DNA from: Corylus avellana
Lineage: Eukaryota > Streptophyta > Magnoliopsida > Fagales > Betulaceae
Length of the DNA stretch: 64,000 nucleotides
Direction: 5' to 3'
NCBI RefSeq assembly: GCF_901000735.1
Contig: NC_081547.1
Location: forward strand, 19,220,838 to 19,284,837
Part shown: positions 1-11,200 of the stretch, one piece after another
How the letters are laid out: every line of letters begins with the position of its first letter
Numbering within the stretch: position 1 is the first letter of the stretch
The notes under the pieces: model-generated
What the model was told of the DNA's origin: nothing
The model's database searches: none
What the model saw: the letters and a program-made list of their open reading frames with translations, nothing else
Translations under genes and position numbers: made by a program

Positions 1-1827
1 TGGGAAATTAATTGGATGGGTTAATGATGTCTGTAAGCCACGATTTTTTGGTATGTGTTAGTCAAAAGGTTTAGGTTCATTAAGGATTAATTGTAGATTT
101 TTATGATCACTTTTTAATGTAAATGCATGAGGATTTTAAAGCTTGACAAGTTACCAAGGTCAAAATTACACGTGGCTTTGCATGAGAAGTTGCTTGGTTG
201 ACACCTAAAGGTACAGGTGTTATATAGCATGTTGCCCTTGCCTTCTCGGTGAACACCTGGGGTTCTAAGGTGTCATCTTCTTAATACATTCCTGGACACT
301 TGTCTTGTGGTTAGAGGAAATTGAATGTATGTGGGACACTTGGTGGACACTTGTTTTGTGGTTTAGAAGGAATTCGCTGCATGTGGAACAAACATGTGGC
401 AAGCTCTCAAGGGAAAATGTCCCACATACAGTGGGTATTTAAGGAGAGCAAATCCTCTCAATTGCTCACAGCTCAAGTGAGCGTGAGATCCGGAAGAAGG
501 AAAAGAAAGGAAAGAGAGGAGAAAAGAAAGAGAGAAGGGAAAAGAGAAGAAAAGAAAGAAAAGAGAGAAGAGAGAAGAAAAAAAAAAAAGAGAAGAGGAT
601 GAAGAAATAAAAAAATTGAGAACTCTTCAAGGAATTGTGAGTTGGATGCGGATTCAAAATAAGGGCATGCAATGCCAGGTAAGGGGACACAACACCAAAA
701 ACTCCAACAAATTTTTATTATAAATCTTTTGAAAAATGTTGGGGATTTTATAAAGAATCCACTTATATGATTTTCAATTGCACTTTCTTCCATATTTTAA
801 TGACAAGTTTTATTTATTCATATGTCATTGTTTAAGAATTTTGATACAGTTACCATATTTCATGATTTATACATGACTGCAATTATGAATGAAAAGAGTT
901 CTCAAAGTTCGTGGCACAAATGAGTTTACAGATCATATGAAATGTTATATGTATTTTCATAGCATAACATACAGTTACAGATGAGCTTACAGATCATATG
1001 AAATGTTATATGTGCATTCATGGTTTTAAATGTTTAACCCGAGACACGATTATAGTGACGATCGGTACCGCATAGGGTAGCAGGGCAAGCACACCGAAGG
1101 ACGGTTACGAGAAGGTGTGTGCTACCAGCCAAGTGGCCTTCACCTAGCGAAATTCCCAACCTGGTAGCTCTCCCCTGTGACGACAGACTAAGCATATAGG
1201 TCCTTCGGGACAAGCCAACATGCGCTACTCACGGTAAAAATTGTGGCGTCGGGTCAAAAGGGTAAAACAGCAGTTTTGAAAGAAAGAAAAAGGAAGTGCT
1301 TGTACATCTCATAAGTCACCTAATATTCTTGAATTAATTGTCATTTATTTTATTAATTGTGCATAATTGATATTATAGCATAACATCTGCATTGCATATT
1401 TTATAGCATCTTGGTTTTGTGGCTACTTACTGAGTTGTCGAACTCACCCCTTCTCCCTATACATCTTTTTCAGATTGCTCTATATGTATATCGTAATAAT
1501 TGAAGACATGGGTACCAGTGGGCCTCTTAGTTGTTAAAGATCCTATCCCTGCTTTATGGACTAGCAGGAGCAGTAGCAGTAGAAGTGTCTGGGACTCCAT
1601 TCTATAGACTAGACGGCTTAGACTAAGCATAGACGGTGTAATTTTATTGTTTATGAGATTATTGAATACTAGCACATTATGTGTTTGTGATTTTATAAAC
1701 GAAAAATTATAGTACTCTGGTGACGTTATGATCTTATATTAGGAGAATTTTTATTTTTATTTTGTTTAAATATGAATATGTTACAATTGCTCCCAATCAC
1801 TCTACCTCTAGAACTTGGGGCGTTACA
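1..1827. repeat. Ty3/gypsy-type LTR remnant
   Basis: No protein-coding signal is convincing here. The stretch ends in GGGGCGTTACA at 1827, the same type of 3' end as the better-defined LTRs at 3049 and 36464. It holds a TATA-like TATTTAAGG near 437 followed by a purine-rich tract (480-620). A sequence around 1400-1470 (TACTTACTGAGTTGTCG) resembles the TACTTACTAAGTCGTTAG of the other LTRs. Two near-identical copies of an ATGAAATGTTATATGT segment lie at 930-1010. The 5' end was not found and may lie outside the window. Assignment to gypsy is by resemblance only. Confidence 0.45.
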
Positions 1828-3049
1828 GTAGATGCCTAGGACCCATTTTAAGGGCTTCTGGCCAAACCCAAGCTCCCTGGTCAAATGCTCGCCTAGAGAG
1901 CGGGTCACACGCGCCTTAGCCCAAAATGTGGTCCAAAGGTTTTAGCATGCCTTTTTAGTTAGATGGCTCCTCATAGAATTCTTTAGTACTGCTTATAACG
2001 ATAGGTAGTGTTTCGTTATAGCAGGGATTCGTGATGTCGGAGGACTTAAATGAGCGTACAAGGTAAGTAAACACTTACGAACACTTTCCTTAAAAACGTG
2101 GTATATGTAAGTTGACTGACCGCGTGTATGATATGAGCATATCTACTTTTTGTAATAACTTGGTAACTGCTTTATAATTAGTTGATAAGATGCATTGCAT
2201 AACATGGTACACCGGTACGTTTGGAATAATGACCGTGGGCTTACTATATAGACTTCATTTTATGGTCGAATGTGTGTGTGTGGGCCTTGGATCCATGGTT
2301 TTTGTGATCGGTGCAGCCACTGCATAATGGTTGGTCACTACAAGACGTACATCATTAGTGGTGTGGGCCACCCAAGGTCGGGCTCAGTCATGCCACTAGT
2401 ATTATGGATGGTAGCGTACAATGGTCGGGGCATCGGCATTTTATTACAAGTCTCTCGGGACAGCGCCAACCCTGCTGAGAATGGGTAATATCTTAGGTAA
2501 ACCATATATGAGAGTTGTAACCCATAAAGCATTAGTTGTTATGCATTAAAATACTTGGGCGAGTGCCGCCAGGAGTACACCACCCTTTATTAAACTAATC
2601 AATCTTTTCAATGTGTATTAACAGGGACAACACCTCTTTTAAATGTTTATCAAAACTGCACGTTTATATCTGCTTAATAATAATGAGCTCATGTCACACC
2701 CAATTGTGAGGTTTACTTACTAAGTCGTTAGATTTACGCTGTTATTACTCTTATAGGGAGGCTCTTACTAGGACTCAAGAGTGGCGTGGTTGCCACTAAA
2801 GCTTTATCTTAAGATTCTTCAAATTGTTATCAAGTTTTCTTTTTGATAACTAGTTGCTCCATGTCTTAACTTGAGGAATATAATTGTCCCTGTAATGATT
2901 TATAGTTTTCTCATGTTTTCTTCACATTCCTATGCATTAACTTTGAAATGCTTAGAGGGGCGATTTCCCATTTGGCCACAAATTGGTTTAACTAGGTAAT
3001 TGCCAGTAACCCTGTCAGGTTAGCCAAGGCTAATCTTAGGGGCGTTACA
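1828..3049 (+). repeat. 5'-truncated gypsy-type LTR, same family as the solo LTR at 34.4-36.5 kb
   Basis: From about 1840 to 3049 this aligns along its length with 35190-36464: shared blocks include GGTAAGTAAACACTTACGAA, GTTGACTGACC, a TAACTTGGTAACTGC block, GGGCTTACTATATAGACTT and the terminal GCCAAGGCTAAT..GTTACA. The first ~780 bp of the complete LTR are missing, and the remnant abuts the LTR end at 1827, which suggests nesting or truncation by the upstream LTR. It is non-coding. Confidence 0.75.
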
Positions 3050-3349
3050 CTAGTTCAAGTCTATCTCAACTCTTCAAGAGATAATTCTTCAGGAGAACCA
3101 GTTCATACCTGTTGTGACAAATACCCACCTAAATTTATAGCCGAATATCTGCTATGTTTTACTCGCAAGTGCATAAGATCAAACGATAGTACAGCAGGCA
3201 AATACGAGATCATTCCCACAGGGATTGGTAAATTATCCTTAGAATGTATTTTCCTATTTAATTAAGTTTTAAAACAATTGTCACTAATTGAATTAAAATA
3301 AAGAAATACTAAAGAATTGGTGCATGATCGAAACTAATTGCAGCCTCCA
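3050..3349. other. Unresolved repeat-like stretch
   Basis: There is no ORF. The segment 3110-3240 (a block with TGACAAATACCCACC, GCAAGTGCATAAGATC and TCATTCCCACAGGGATTGG) looks like the recurrent leader sequence seen next to plant gypsy elements, but I could not find paired LTRs or target duplications. Confidence 0.3.
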
Positions 3350-3620
3350 TATTAATGACCACAACAGGGTATAGCTCACACCAATCTGAATTAGCCACCA
3401 CCCGGTCCAACCGTTCTTGCATAAAGGATGCTCCTTCTTGACCATTCTACCATGTGAATTTCGGCCCTCTAGAGCCTAGGTTAGATAGAGCACATGATAA
3501 TAAAGTGTCCCTAAAAGCTTCAATTTGTCCCCTTTCACGTTCATTCCCTCCCATTTTCTCCAACCTATCAATGATCTCGTTGAAATCTCCAACACAGACC
3601 CACGGCACTGGGGGCCAGAG
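3350..3620 (-). pseudogene. L1-type LINE ORF2 endonuclease fragment
   Basis: Read on the minus strand, this encodes a continuous piece of an apurinic endonuclease (EEP) domain typical of plant L1 ORF2: WVCVGDFNEI, then GGNERERGQIEAFRD, LGSRGPKFTW and QERLDRVVANSDW. An in-frame TAG follows FTW, so it is dead. Neither the reverse transcriptase nor the LINE 3' end is nearby, so this is an isolated fragment. Confidence 0.85.
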
Positions 3621-3659
3621 CAACCAAGTGTTTTACTAGGTACTCATAAAAGAAAAAAG

Positions 3660-5840
3660 ATTTTGTTTATTTTGCTCTGTATTTGATTTAGTCTAAGGTT
3701 TCTATTGAATCAAAAATTTTGTTGCTTGGATTTATCTTTGTGTATCTATGTATAAATTTTTCACGACTGTAAATTGATTATTTTTATATTTGTTTCTCTC
3801 GAAAGTTTATTTGTATTGAAATATAATAGGTATCACACTAATGAGATTTTAGGTTTCAATTCATTTGAATATATATATATATATATTCCGTTTTTGTGAT
3901 TTATTCGAATTGTTTAACACTTTTTTGAAAGTATTGAAAGAGATTTATTTGATTGCATTAAATATTAAATGAAATATTTGTTTTTATTTTGTATTATAAA
4001 GAATATAGAATATTTTGTTTATTTTGCTTCGTATTTTTTTGAAATGATTAGAACTTTACTTTATTGGTTTTATTTATATTGAAATATAGTAAGTATCACA
4101 CCAACAATATCAAGGTTTCCTACTAATTTTTTTATTAATGTTTTGATAATCAGAATTCAAGCTTTCATCTTGCTATTTTTATTTCTTTTTTACTTTCATT
4201 TTAAAAAACACATGCAAACAAAGATTTTAACATGTTTTAGTCTATATGGATTAAACTAAAACTATGAGTCTTATGTTGTAATTCATTGTAAAATATAGAA
4301 AAGGGGATGAAAGTTTTGTATAGAGAAGAAGAATAAAGGGAAGAAAAAGAGAACACAAAGGACTACATTTTTATTTAGTGATTTTCATGGTTGCAAGAGA
4401 AGATAATATATAAACTAATGAAGAGAAACACATCCTATAAATCATGGAATAAAATATGGAGTAAGCATGAAACATGGAAAGGAAATCAAGGGATTGTTGA
4501 CTTAGTGGGATATGCTTGATTTGTTCAGCTTTTATCCTTTAACGCTCGCCGCAACCTGATGGTTGGAACTTCCTTCAGTTTGATTAACAAAAAAGTAATT
4601 GGCAGTTTGTCGGTTGAATCTCTCTATAACTCACCTGAGGCGGTCGCATTTCACCTCAAAAACACCAAGGGGCAATCGGATCTCGTTGTAAAATACGAAG
4701 AAGCAATCAGATCTCGCTGCAAATTTCCAAAAGACGGTCGAATCTCACCACAAATACTAAGGAGCGGTCGAATCTCACCACAAAACCACCAATGGATGAT
4801 TAGATTTCACCGCAAAATGCCAAAAACCTGAAAATGAATTTTTTTTTTTTTTTTGTGGAGTTGGGTTGGAGATGAGGTTGAAAGAGAGGTTTGACCAAAG
4901 ATTGATGTAGGTGTGCGGTAACTGTGGAGAATGAGTGAGCTTGCAACCTATGATTCAACAAATAGATGTGATACAGCTAAGGTGCTTGATGAAATGACTC
5001 AGAGAGACAACGGGCAAGGAACTAGAATGATGTTGGTCGATTTAGTGCTATGATACCATGTAAAATATAGAAACGGGGATGAAATCTTTGTAAAGAGAAG
5101 AAGAAGAAAGGCAAGAAGAAGAAGAAAGGCAAGAAGAAGAGAACACAAAGGACTGCATCTTTATTCAGTGATTTCCATGGTTACAAGAGAAGATAATATA
5201 TAGAGTAATGAAGGGAAACACATCCCATAAATCAGGGAATAAAATATGGAGTAAGCATGAAACATGAGGAGGAAATCAAGGGATTGTTGATTTACTGGGA
5301 TATGCTTGATTTGTTCAGATTTTATCCTTTAACATTCATTTGAATGTTTTATGAGTTTGGTTTTTTTTTTTTTTTTTTTTAGGCAAAAGAAAGCAAAAAT
5401 TTATTTGATTACTGTCCAAAAAAATAAAAATAAAAGCATTGAATTTGATGGGAGAAGTTTTATTTGATTACATTAAATGTTGAGTAAATTTTGTATTATT
5501 TTGTATTCATAAAAAAATATTTTGTTTCTTTTTCTCTATGTTTTTCTTCTTCTTCTTCGAATATTCAGAAGTATATGAGTTTTATTTGTATTGAAATATA
5601 ATAGGAATCACACCAATAATATGATAGATTCTTGCTAATTTTTATTAATGCTTTGATAATCAAAATCAAAGTTTTATTCATACTATTTTTTTATTTTTTT
5701 TTTATTTTTTTATTTTTATCTCTTTATACTTCTTTTCATTTTAAACTACTTTGATGGGAACAAAGATTTTACCATATTTTAGTTTATATAAATTAAACTA
5801 AATTCAATGGTCTTATGTTTTAATTCATCTGTGTGTGATT
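3660..5840. repeat. Degenerate AT-rich tandem repeat, about three copies
   Basis: A block with TATTGAAATATARTARGTATCACACYAA followed by a TTTTATTAATG..TTTGATAATCA..CAAAGATTTTA stretch recurs near 3810 (short copy), 4075-4286 and 5590-5830. Each copy is preceded by a TTTATTTGATTRCATTAAAT block. The second copy is split by the LTR element at 4287-5334: the host reads ...TTCAT before and continues from TTCAT after it. The copies are diverged and of unequal length. There is no coding sequence. Confidence 0.6.
4287..5334 (-). mobile_element. Complete TRIM-like non-autonomous LTR retrotransposon
   Basis: Two direct repeats, 4287-4544 and 5059-5334, are about 90% alike. Both begin TGTAAAATATAG on the plus strand and run to TTTATCCTTTAAC. 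The 5-base target duplication TTCAT is perfect (4282-4286 and 5335-5339). On the minus strand, directly next to the 5' LTR, lies TGGTATCATAGC (5047-5058), a one-mismatch match to the initiator tRNA-Met primer site TGGTATCAGAGC. The ~500 bp interior has no retroviral ORF, only a degenerate 30-40 bp motif (CGGTCGAATCTCACCACAAA and variants). The end of the 3' LTR has a point change (TAACG instead of TAACA). Confidence 0.85.
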
Positions 5841-7200
5841 GTGTGATTAAGTACATATTTAGTACACTTCAAAAAAAAGTGTATGTTCAATAATGTACTG
5901 GTGTATAATATTTTGTATGTCTTTTCATTAAAAGAAGACTGATAAATTTTTTCACATGAAAAGTAAGATATAGATATGTTTAAATTTTAAAATTAAATTA
6001 TAATGAAGAATCTCGCTCATAACGCAAATTGTGTGCTAGTTATTGATAAAACGAATAGATAAGGTTTCAGGTTTCAACTTTCAAGTAGGGGCCTTTATAT
6101 AACCACTCTATTAACATAATCGAACTAGCAATTAAGAATATTTTAACCTTTTCTAAGTCAACAACTCGTTGAGAAGTTTATCCTTGACCTCTGCTCTTAT
6201 ATCCTAGTTAAATCCTCTTGTAATTTTTGATGAACTTATTAATTAATTAAGCTTCTTTGCATTTCATAACAATTTGGGAGAAATTACATCGACTCTATCT
6301 ACTACCTTATTTGTAATATTCACCTCAATGTTTTTACTTTTGCAATGCCTCTCAAATCTATCATTGGAGTTGGATTAAAGTAATTCTAAATACTCAACTT
6401 ATAATTCACTATGATAATGTGATAGTGCTTATTAGCTCTTAATTTAGTTTTTCTTTTTTAATGAAGATTGATTCAAGAGCCGATGTGTATTAGCACATCT
6501 ATCTAGTGAGACGACAGAAATGAGTTAAATATGTGGCATTACTCGTTCCATTGTCCCGTTTTTGCACCAAAATAACTAGATAGTAATGTTACACTATCAT
6601 CTCACTCTCATTTCACTAAGTTGATGTAGTAGTGTCCATCGGCCTTCAATTTTTTTTTTTTTTTTTTTTTGAAATATGCACATAGTCCCTTCAAACTAAC
6701 ATTTAATTGTCTATGTCGGTTTGTTTTTTTAATAAAAAAAAAATTAAAAAAAAAAAGTAATTTTGTTCATTAATTAAAAAGAAACTGCTGGTAGTATGAT
6801 AAACAATAAGATGCAATGGAATGGAAAAAATCCTATAACGGTGGGCGCAATAGATCGATGAGGAACTCTGAAGTCTTTGAATCAATCCAACAGTCAGGAT
6901 CAATTGAACCACACGTACAGTAAATTACTAGTCCTGGTTATGGAACGAGCCACACGTACAGTAAATTCAACGGAAGTAAAACGAAGACTCATATAATCTG
7001 GTGAAGCAGCGTTGTATAGTATCACTACTCCCTCCCCTTCACCTTCCTTCCAAAACCTGAACACACGGGTCAACTCGAGCGTCGGAGCGTGCGATCATTT
7101 CCCTTTGAAATTCAGTCTATTCAGACTTCTTTCTTATCTAACTCTCTCTCTCTCTCTCTCTCTCTAAAAGTCTTACTCTTAATAGAATTCTAGAAGCTCA
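5841..7200. other. Intergenic AT-rich DNA, no gene seen
   Basis: The stretch holds long T or A runs (about 6648-6670 and 6727-6758) and no ORF with a recognisable product. Its last part grades into the promoter of the glycosyltransferase gene. Nothing else could be supported. Confidence 0.6.
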
Positions 7201-7299
7201 GAGCAACCCACTCTTGTATAAATAAGCTCAGAGCAAAACATTTAAGAACCTTTGGCTCAGATCTTGAACGTCCAGCTTCAAAGCCTGAATCGATCCGTG
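7143..7299 (+). promoter_or_regulatory. Probable core promoter and first untranslated exon of the GT4 gene
   Basis: A (CT)n tract lies at 7143-7166 and a good TATA box, TATAAATA, at 7217-7224, about 1 kb before the ATG at 8226. A donor-like GTAAGC at 7299 and an acceptor-like TCTTTTTAG ending at 8200 would make a 5'-UTR intron, leaving a 25-base second untranslated exon before the ATG. TATA and CT tract are seen; the intron is inferred and needs transcript evidence. Confidence 0.45.
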
Positions 7300-8225
7300 T
7301 AAGCTTTTTTCTTTCTTTTTTTTTTTTTTTTTTTGGTAAAGCTCTCTCAGCTGCAAGATATCGCATTGATAACTGAATGTGAAGAATCCTAATTTTTGGA
7401 AAGATCTCTCACTTTCTTGTTTTGGAATCGTCAATAGTTTTTGGCTTTAATCACTAACTGACTAAGCGGTGTCTTTCTTTGTGGATTTGCGCACTGTTTG
7501 GCGGCTGAGAGAATTCAGGAAAAGAAAACAGACTGAAATTATAATTCATTATCATTATCACTATTTTAAGACCTGAGAGGATTGGAAGTTCATAGCTGTC
7601 GTTTTCTTTCGTTTTCTCAGCAGTCAAGAGAATGGTCACTGTTTTGATGGTGTTGTCTACTTATGTAGCTTCAGATACTAAGTGACAAAGGCCTTACATT
7701 CCTTCACATTTAATGCAATTTTTGGCTAGTTTAGGCTCTGTTTGATTACTGAGAAAATGCAAGAAAGTTAAAGCAATAATAGTTGTGAATCTTAGTCTTT
7801 GAAGCATTTAAAATTTTAAGAAGAAAGGAGTGGGAAAAATCCAATACTGCTTGTTGGCTTAGTTGAATCGAGGTTAACCGTACTCTAGGCCAAAAAAAAA
7901 AGAGTTAAAAAGGCACACAAATTAAATTCCTTTTGTTTTTAAATGAATCATATTGAATTTCTTTTCTCAGTATCCAAGTAAAGGTTTATGGTTTTTGTTC
8001 TTCTTTTTATTCCACAAAGAAAATGAGACTTCTGTTTTCTTGATTAATGTTGGAATCAGTGCTCAAAGAGTTCAAACTGACGTGCTTATGAAGCACCTTG
8101 GTGTAAATAAGCCTGATTCAATTTCCCTAAGAGGTCTTCTGCAGTTCTGCTTATGTTGAGTAATCGATACTATTGAAACAATGTGGTTCAATCTTTTTAG
8201 TGAAGTAATATAGTCCAAGAAACCA

Positions 8226-11200
8226 ATGGAGGAAAGCAGCAACAGAGGGGATTTTAGACAGTCATCCTTTAAATCAAGTGGCAGTGTTAAGTCCACATTG
8301 TCAGGAAGGTCGACTCCTCGGGCTTCTTCGTTTCGTAGATTGAACACAAGCCGAACTCCGCGAAGAGAAGGTAGAAGTGGTGGAGGTGGTATACAATGGT
8401 TTCGAAGTAATCGGTTGGTGTATTGGTTGCTATTGATTACTCTTTGGGCGTATCTTGGGTTTTATGTTCAGTCTAGGTGGGCTCATGGTGATAACAACAA
8501 AGCATTTATGGGTTTTGGAAGTAAACCGAGAAATGAGAACTCAGATACTGAGCAGAATCTGCGAAGGGATTTGACTGCCGTAGATGATATCCTGGCATCC
8601 AATAATGAGACTACTGAGAGTCAGGCTGGAGATAGTATAGATGCAGTTTTGGATTCATCAAAAAAAATTATAGATGCAGTTTTGGCCAAAAAAGGGAATG
8701 GCATTTCATCTAATAGAAATGTAAAGTCAAGGAAGAGAAATAAAAGAGCACGTAGTTTGCGTGGTAAAGTACATGGTAGGAAGAAGACTTCGGTGCAGGT
8801 TGAAAGCCATGACTTGGAGGATCAGGAACCAGAAATTCCTAAGAAAAATGCTTCTTATGGGTTGCTTGTTGGTCCATTTGGCTCGACGGAGGATAGAATT
8901 TTGGAATGGAGTCCTGAGAAGCGTTCTGGAACCTGTGACAGGAAGGGAGACTTTTCACGCCTTGTTTGGTCTAGGAGATTTGTTTTGGTATTCCATGAAC
9001 TATCAATGACTGGGGCTCCAATTTCAATGATGGAATTGGCAACAGAGCTTTTGAGTTGCGGAGCTACAGTTTCTGCTGTAGTTCTTAGCAAAAAGGGTGG
9101 GCTGATGTCAGAGCTAACTAAGAGAAGAATCAAGGTGCTTGATGACAGAGCTGACCTCAGCTTCAAAACAGCCATGAAGGCAGATCTTGTCATTGCTGGA
9201 TCGGCGGTTTGTGCATCATGGATTGGTGAGCATCATTTGATTGTATAGTATGTAAAATTTGTTGTTATTGCTTATGCTGAAATAGAAAACTTTGAAGGTG
9301 AGAAACTAAGTGTGCATCATTTTGATTCATCAATTACACACACCTGCACACAGATATTTATATGGATCTTTCTATTACCACCAAAGTTTTATTTTTATTT
9401 TTTTCTCTCTGCTAATCGTATGCAGGATATGGTAATTAATTCATTTTTAATGATATCCAACATTATATCTTTTGCTTCTTCTGGATTTAGTTTTTTCAGT
9501 TCTCTTCTGAGCCTTTTGAGGTGCAGATTTGTTATGCTTAACACTTAAAGGAGTATTCATGCTCTTTGTGTCTCTGGAAATGCAGATTATACTTTTTTAT
9601 TTAAGGTTTTGAAACTATAATCATACCCTGATGTGCGTAAGGTCAGGTCAGTCCTGCACCATGTAAACTATTGATACATTTATCACAAATTAAATATGAT
9701 AATAGTGACATAATAACATTGCTCTACTTTGGATTTCAAAGGAAAAAAAATAAAGGAAGAGGAGTTAAGGTTAAAGTCAACTAGTCTTCTTTGCAACTTA
9801 AAAGTCACATTATCTTTACGCCTCTGGCCTTTTCAACAACCTAGACAGTTTATACTGCATATTATCTGTAGAAATGATCATGGATTAGAAAACTTCCGTA
9901 CGTTGCAAAAGTTATGGTTAGGTTGCTTTATCGCGTGGTACAGATGCAAACATCTACATTTGTGTCTCCTTGCCAACTTCCTCCCAAGCTGCCCCGATCC
10001 AACATAATCATCTGGTACAAGCTTTCCAAATTAGTATAAACACTCTTCTTATATAGAATTTTTTTGTTTGTTGTAGGAGTACTTGCTTCTTTTTTCTCTT
10101 GTCTAACATAAATGATTATGTGTACAGTGGTTGAGCTTAAGAATGAGATTGCATTAATTCTATCTCCTTTCGGTTATCTATTCCTAAACACCTGATTTGG
10201 ATTACTTGGTTCTATTTCATATTGCGTTGTTTTTGTTGTGGTTTATTTTTATCTTGCTTTCAGCTAAAGACAGTCATCTTAGTTCCTATGGTGGTTGGTA
10301 ATCTCAAGTGAATGGTTTTTTTGGAGAAGTATTAGCTTCTTTTGCATGTACCTCACATTCTGGCCGTAAAACAATCAATATTATTTATTTATTTATTTGT
10401 TTGTTTCAGAACAATATATTGCTCGTTTTCCAGCTGGTGCCAGTCAAGTTGGTTGGTGGATAATGGAAAACCGGCGAGAGTACTTTGATCGGGCAAAGGT
10501 TGTCCTTAACCGAGTGAAAATGCTGATATTTCTCTCTGAATCACAGTCTAGACAGTGGCTAAACTGGTGTGAAGAAGAAAATATTAAGCTGAGATCTCAG
10601 CCTGCACTTGTTCCACTTGCTGTTAATGATGAACTAGCTTTTGTAGCTGGCATTTCTTGTTCACTGAATACTCCATCTTTCAGCACTGAGAAGATGCGAG
10701 AAAAAAGGCAGTTGTTAAGAGATTCAATCAGAAAGGAGATGGGGTTGATGGACAATGATATGCTTGTATTGTCTCTGAGTAGTATAAACCCTGGAAAAGG
10801 CCAGTTCTTACTTCTTGAATCAGCACGCTTGATGATTGAACAAAAACCTTTGGACAATAATTCTAAGATAAAAAATCCAGTGAATATAGCCCAAGACCAA
10901 TCTAACATGGCTAAAAAACATCATTTAAGAGCGCTGCTTCAAAATTTGAATAATGTTGGCATGTCCTCAAATGAATTGCCTGCTTCAAATGAGTCCTTTA
11001 TCGGGTTGAAGTTATCCAAGTGGAAAGCCTTGCGGTTACATAGTCCTTCAAATGACACAGATGCTGTGAGCTTTTATGTTTCTCAAGGAATAAGGAAAAT
11101 GTTGTCTGTTATTGGAGGAACACAGGAACAGACGCTTAAAATTCTTATAGGCTCTGTTGGATCTAAGAGCAATAAGGTGCCTTATGTCAAAGGACTTTTA

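Noticed and set aside
321..602. Open frame rich in Lys/Glu/Arg
   Set aside because: It is a translation of a purine-rich (GAAAAG)n tract within an LTR; no conserved motif, and the start lies in unrelated sequence.
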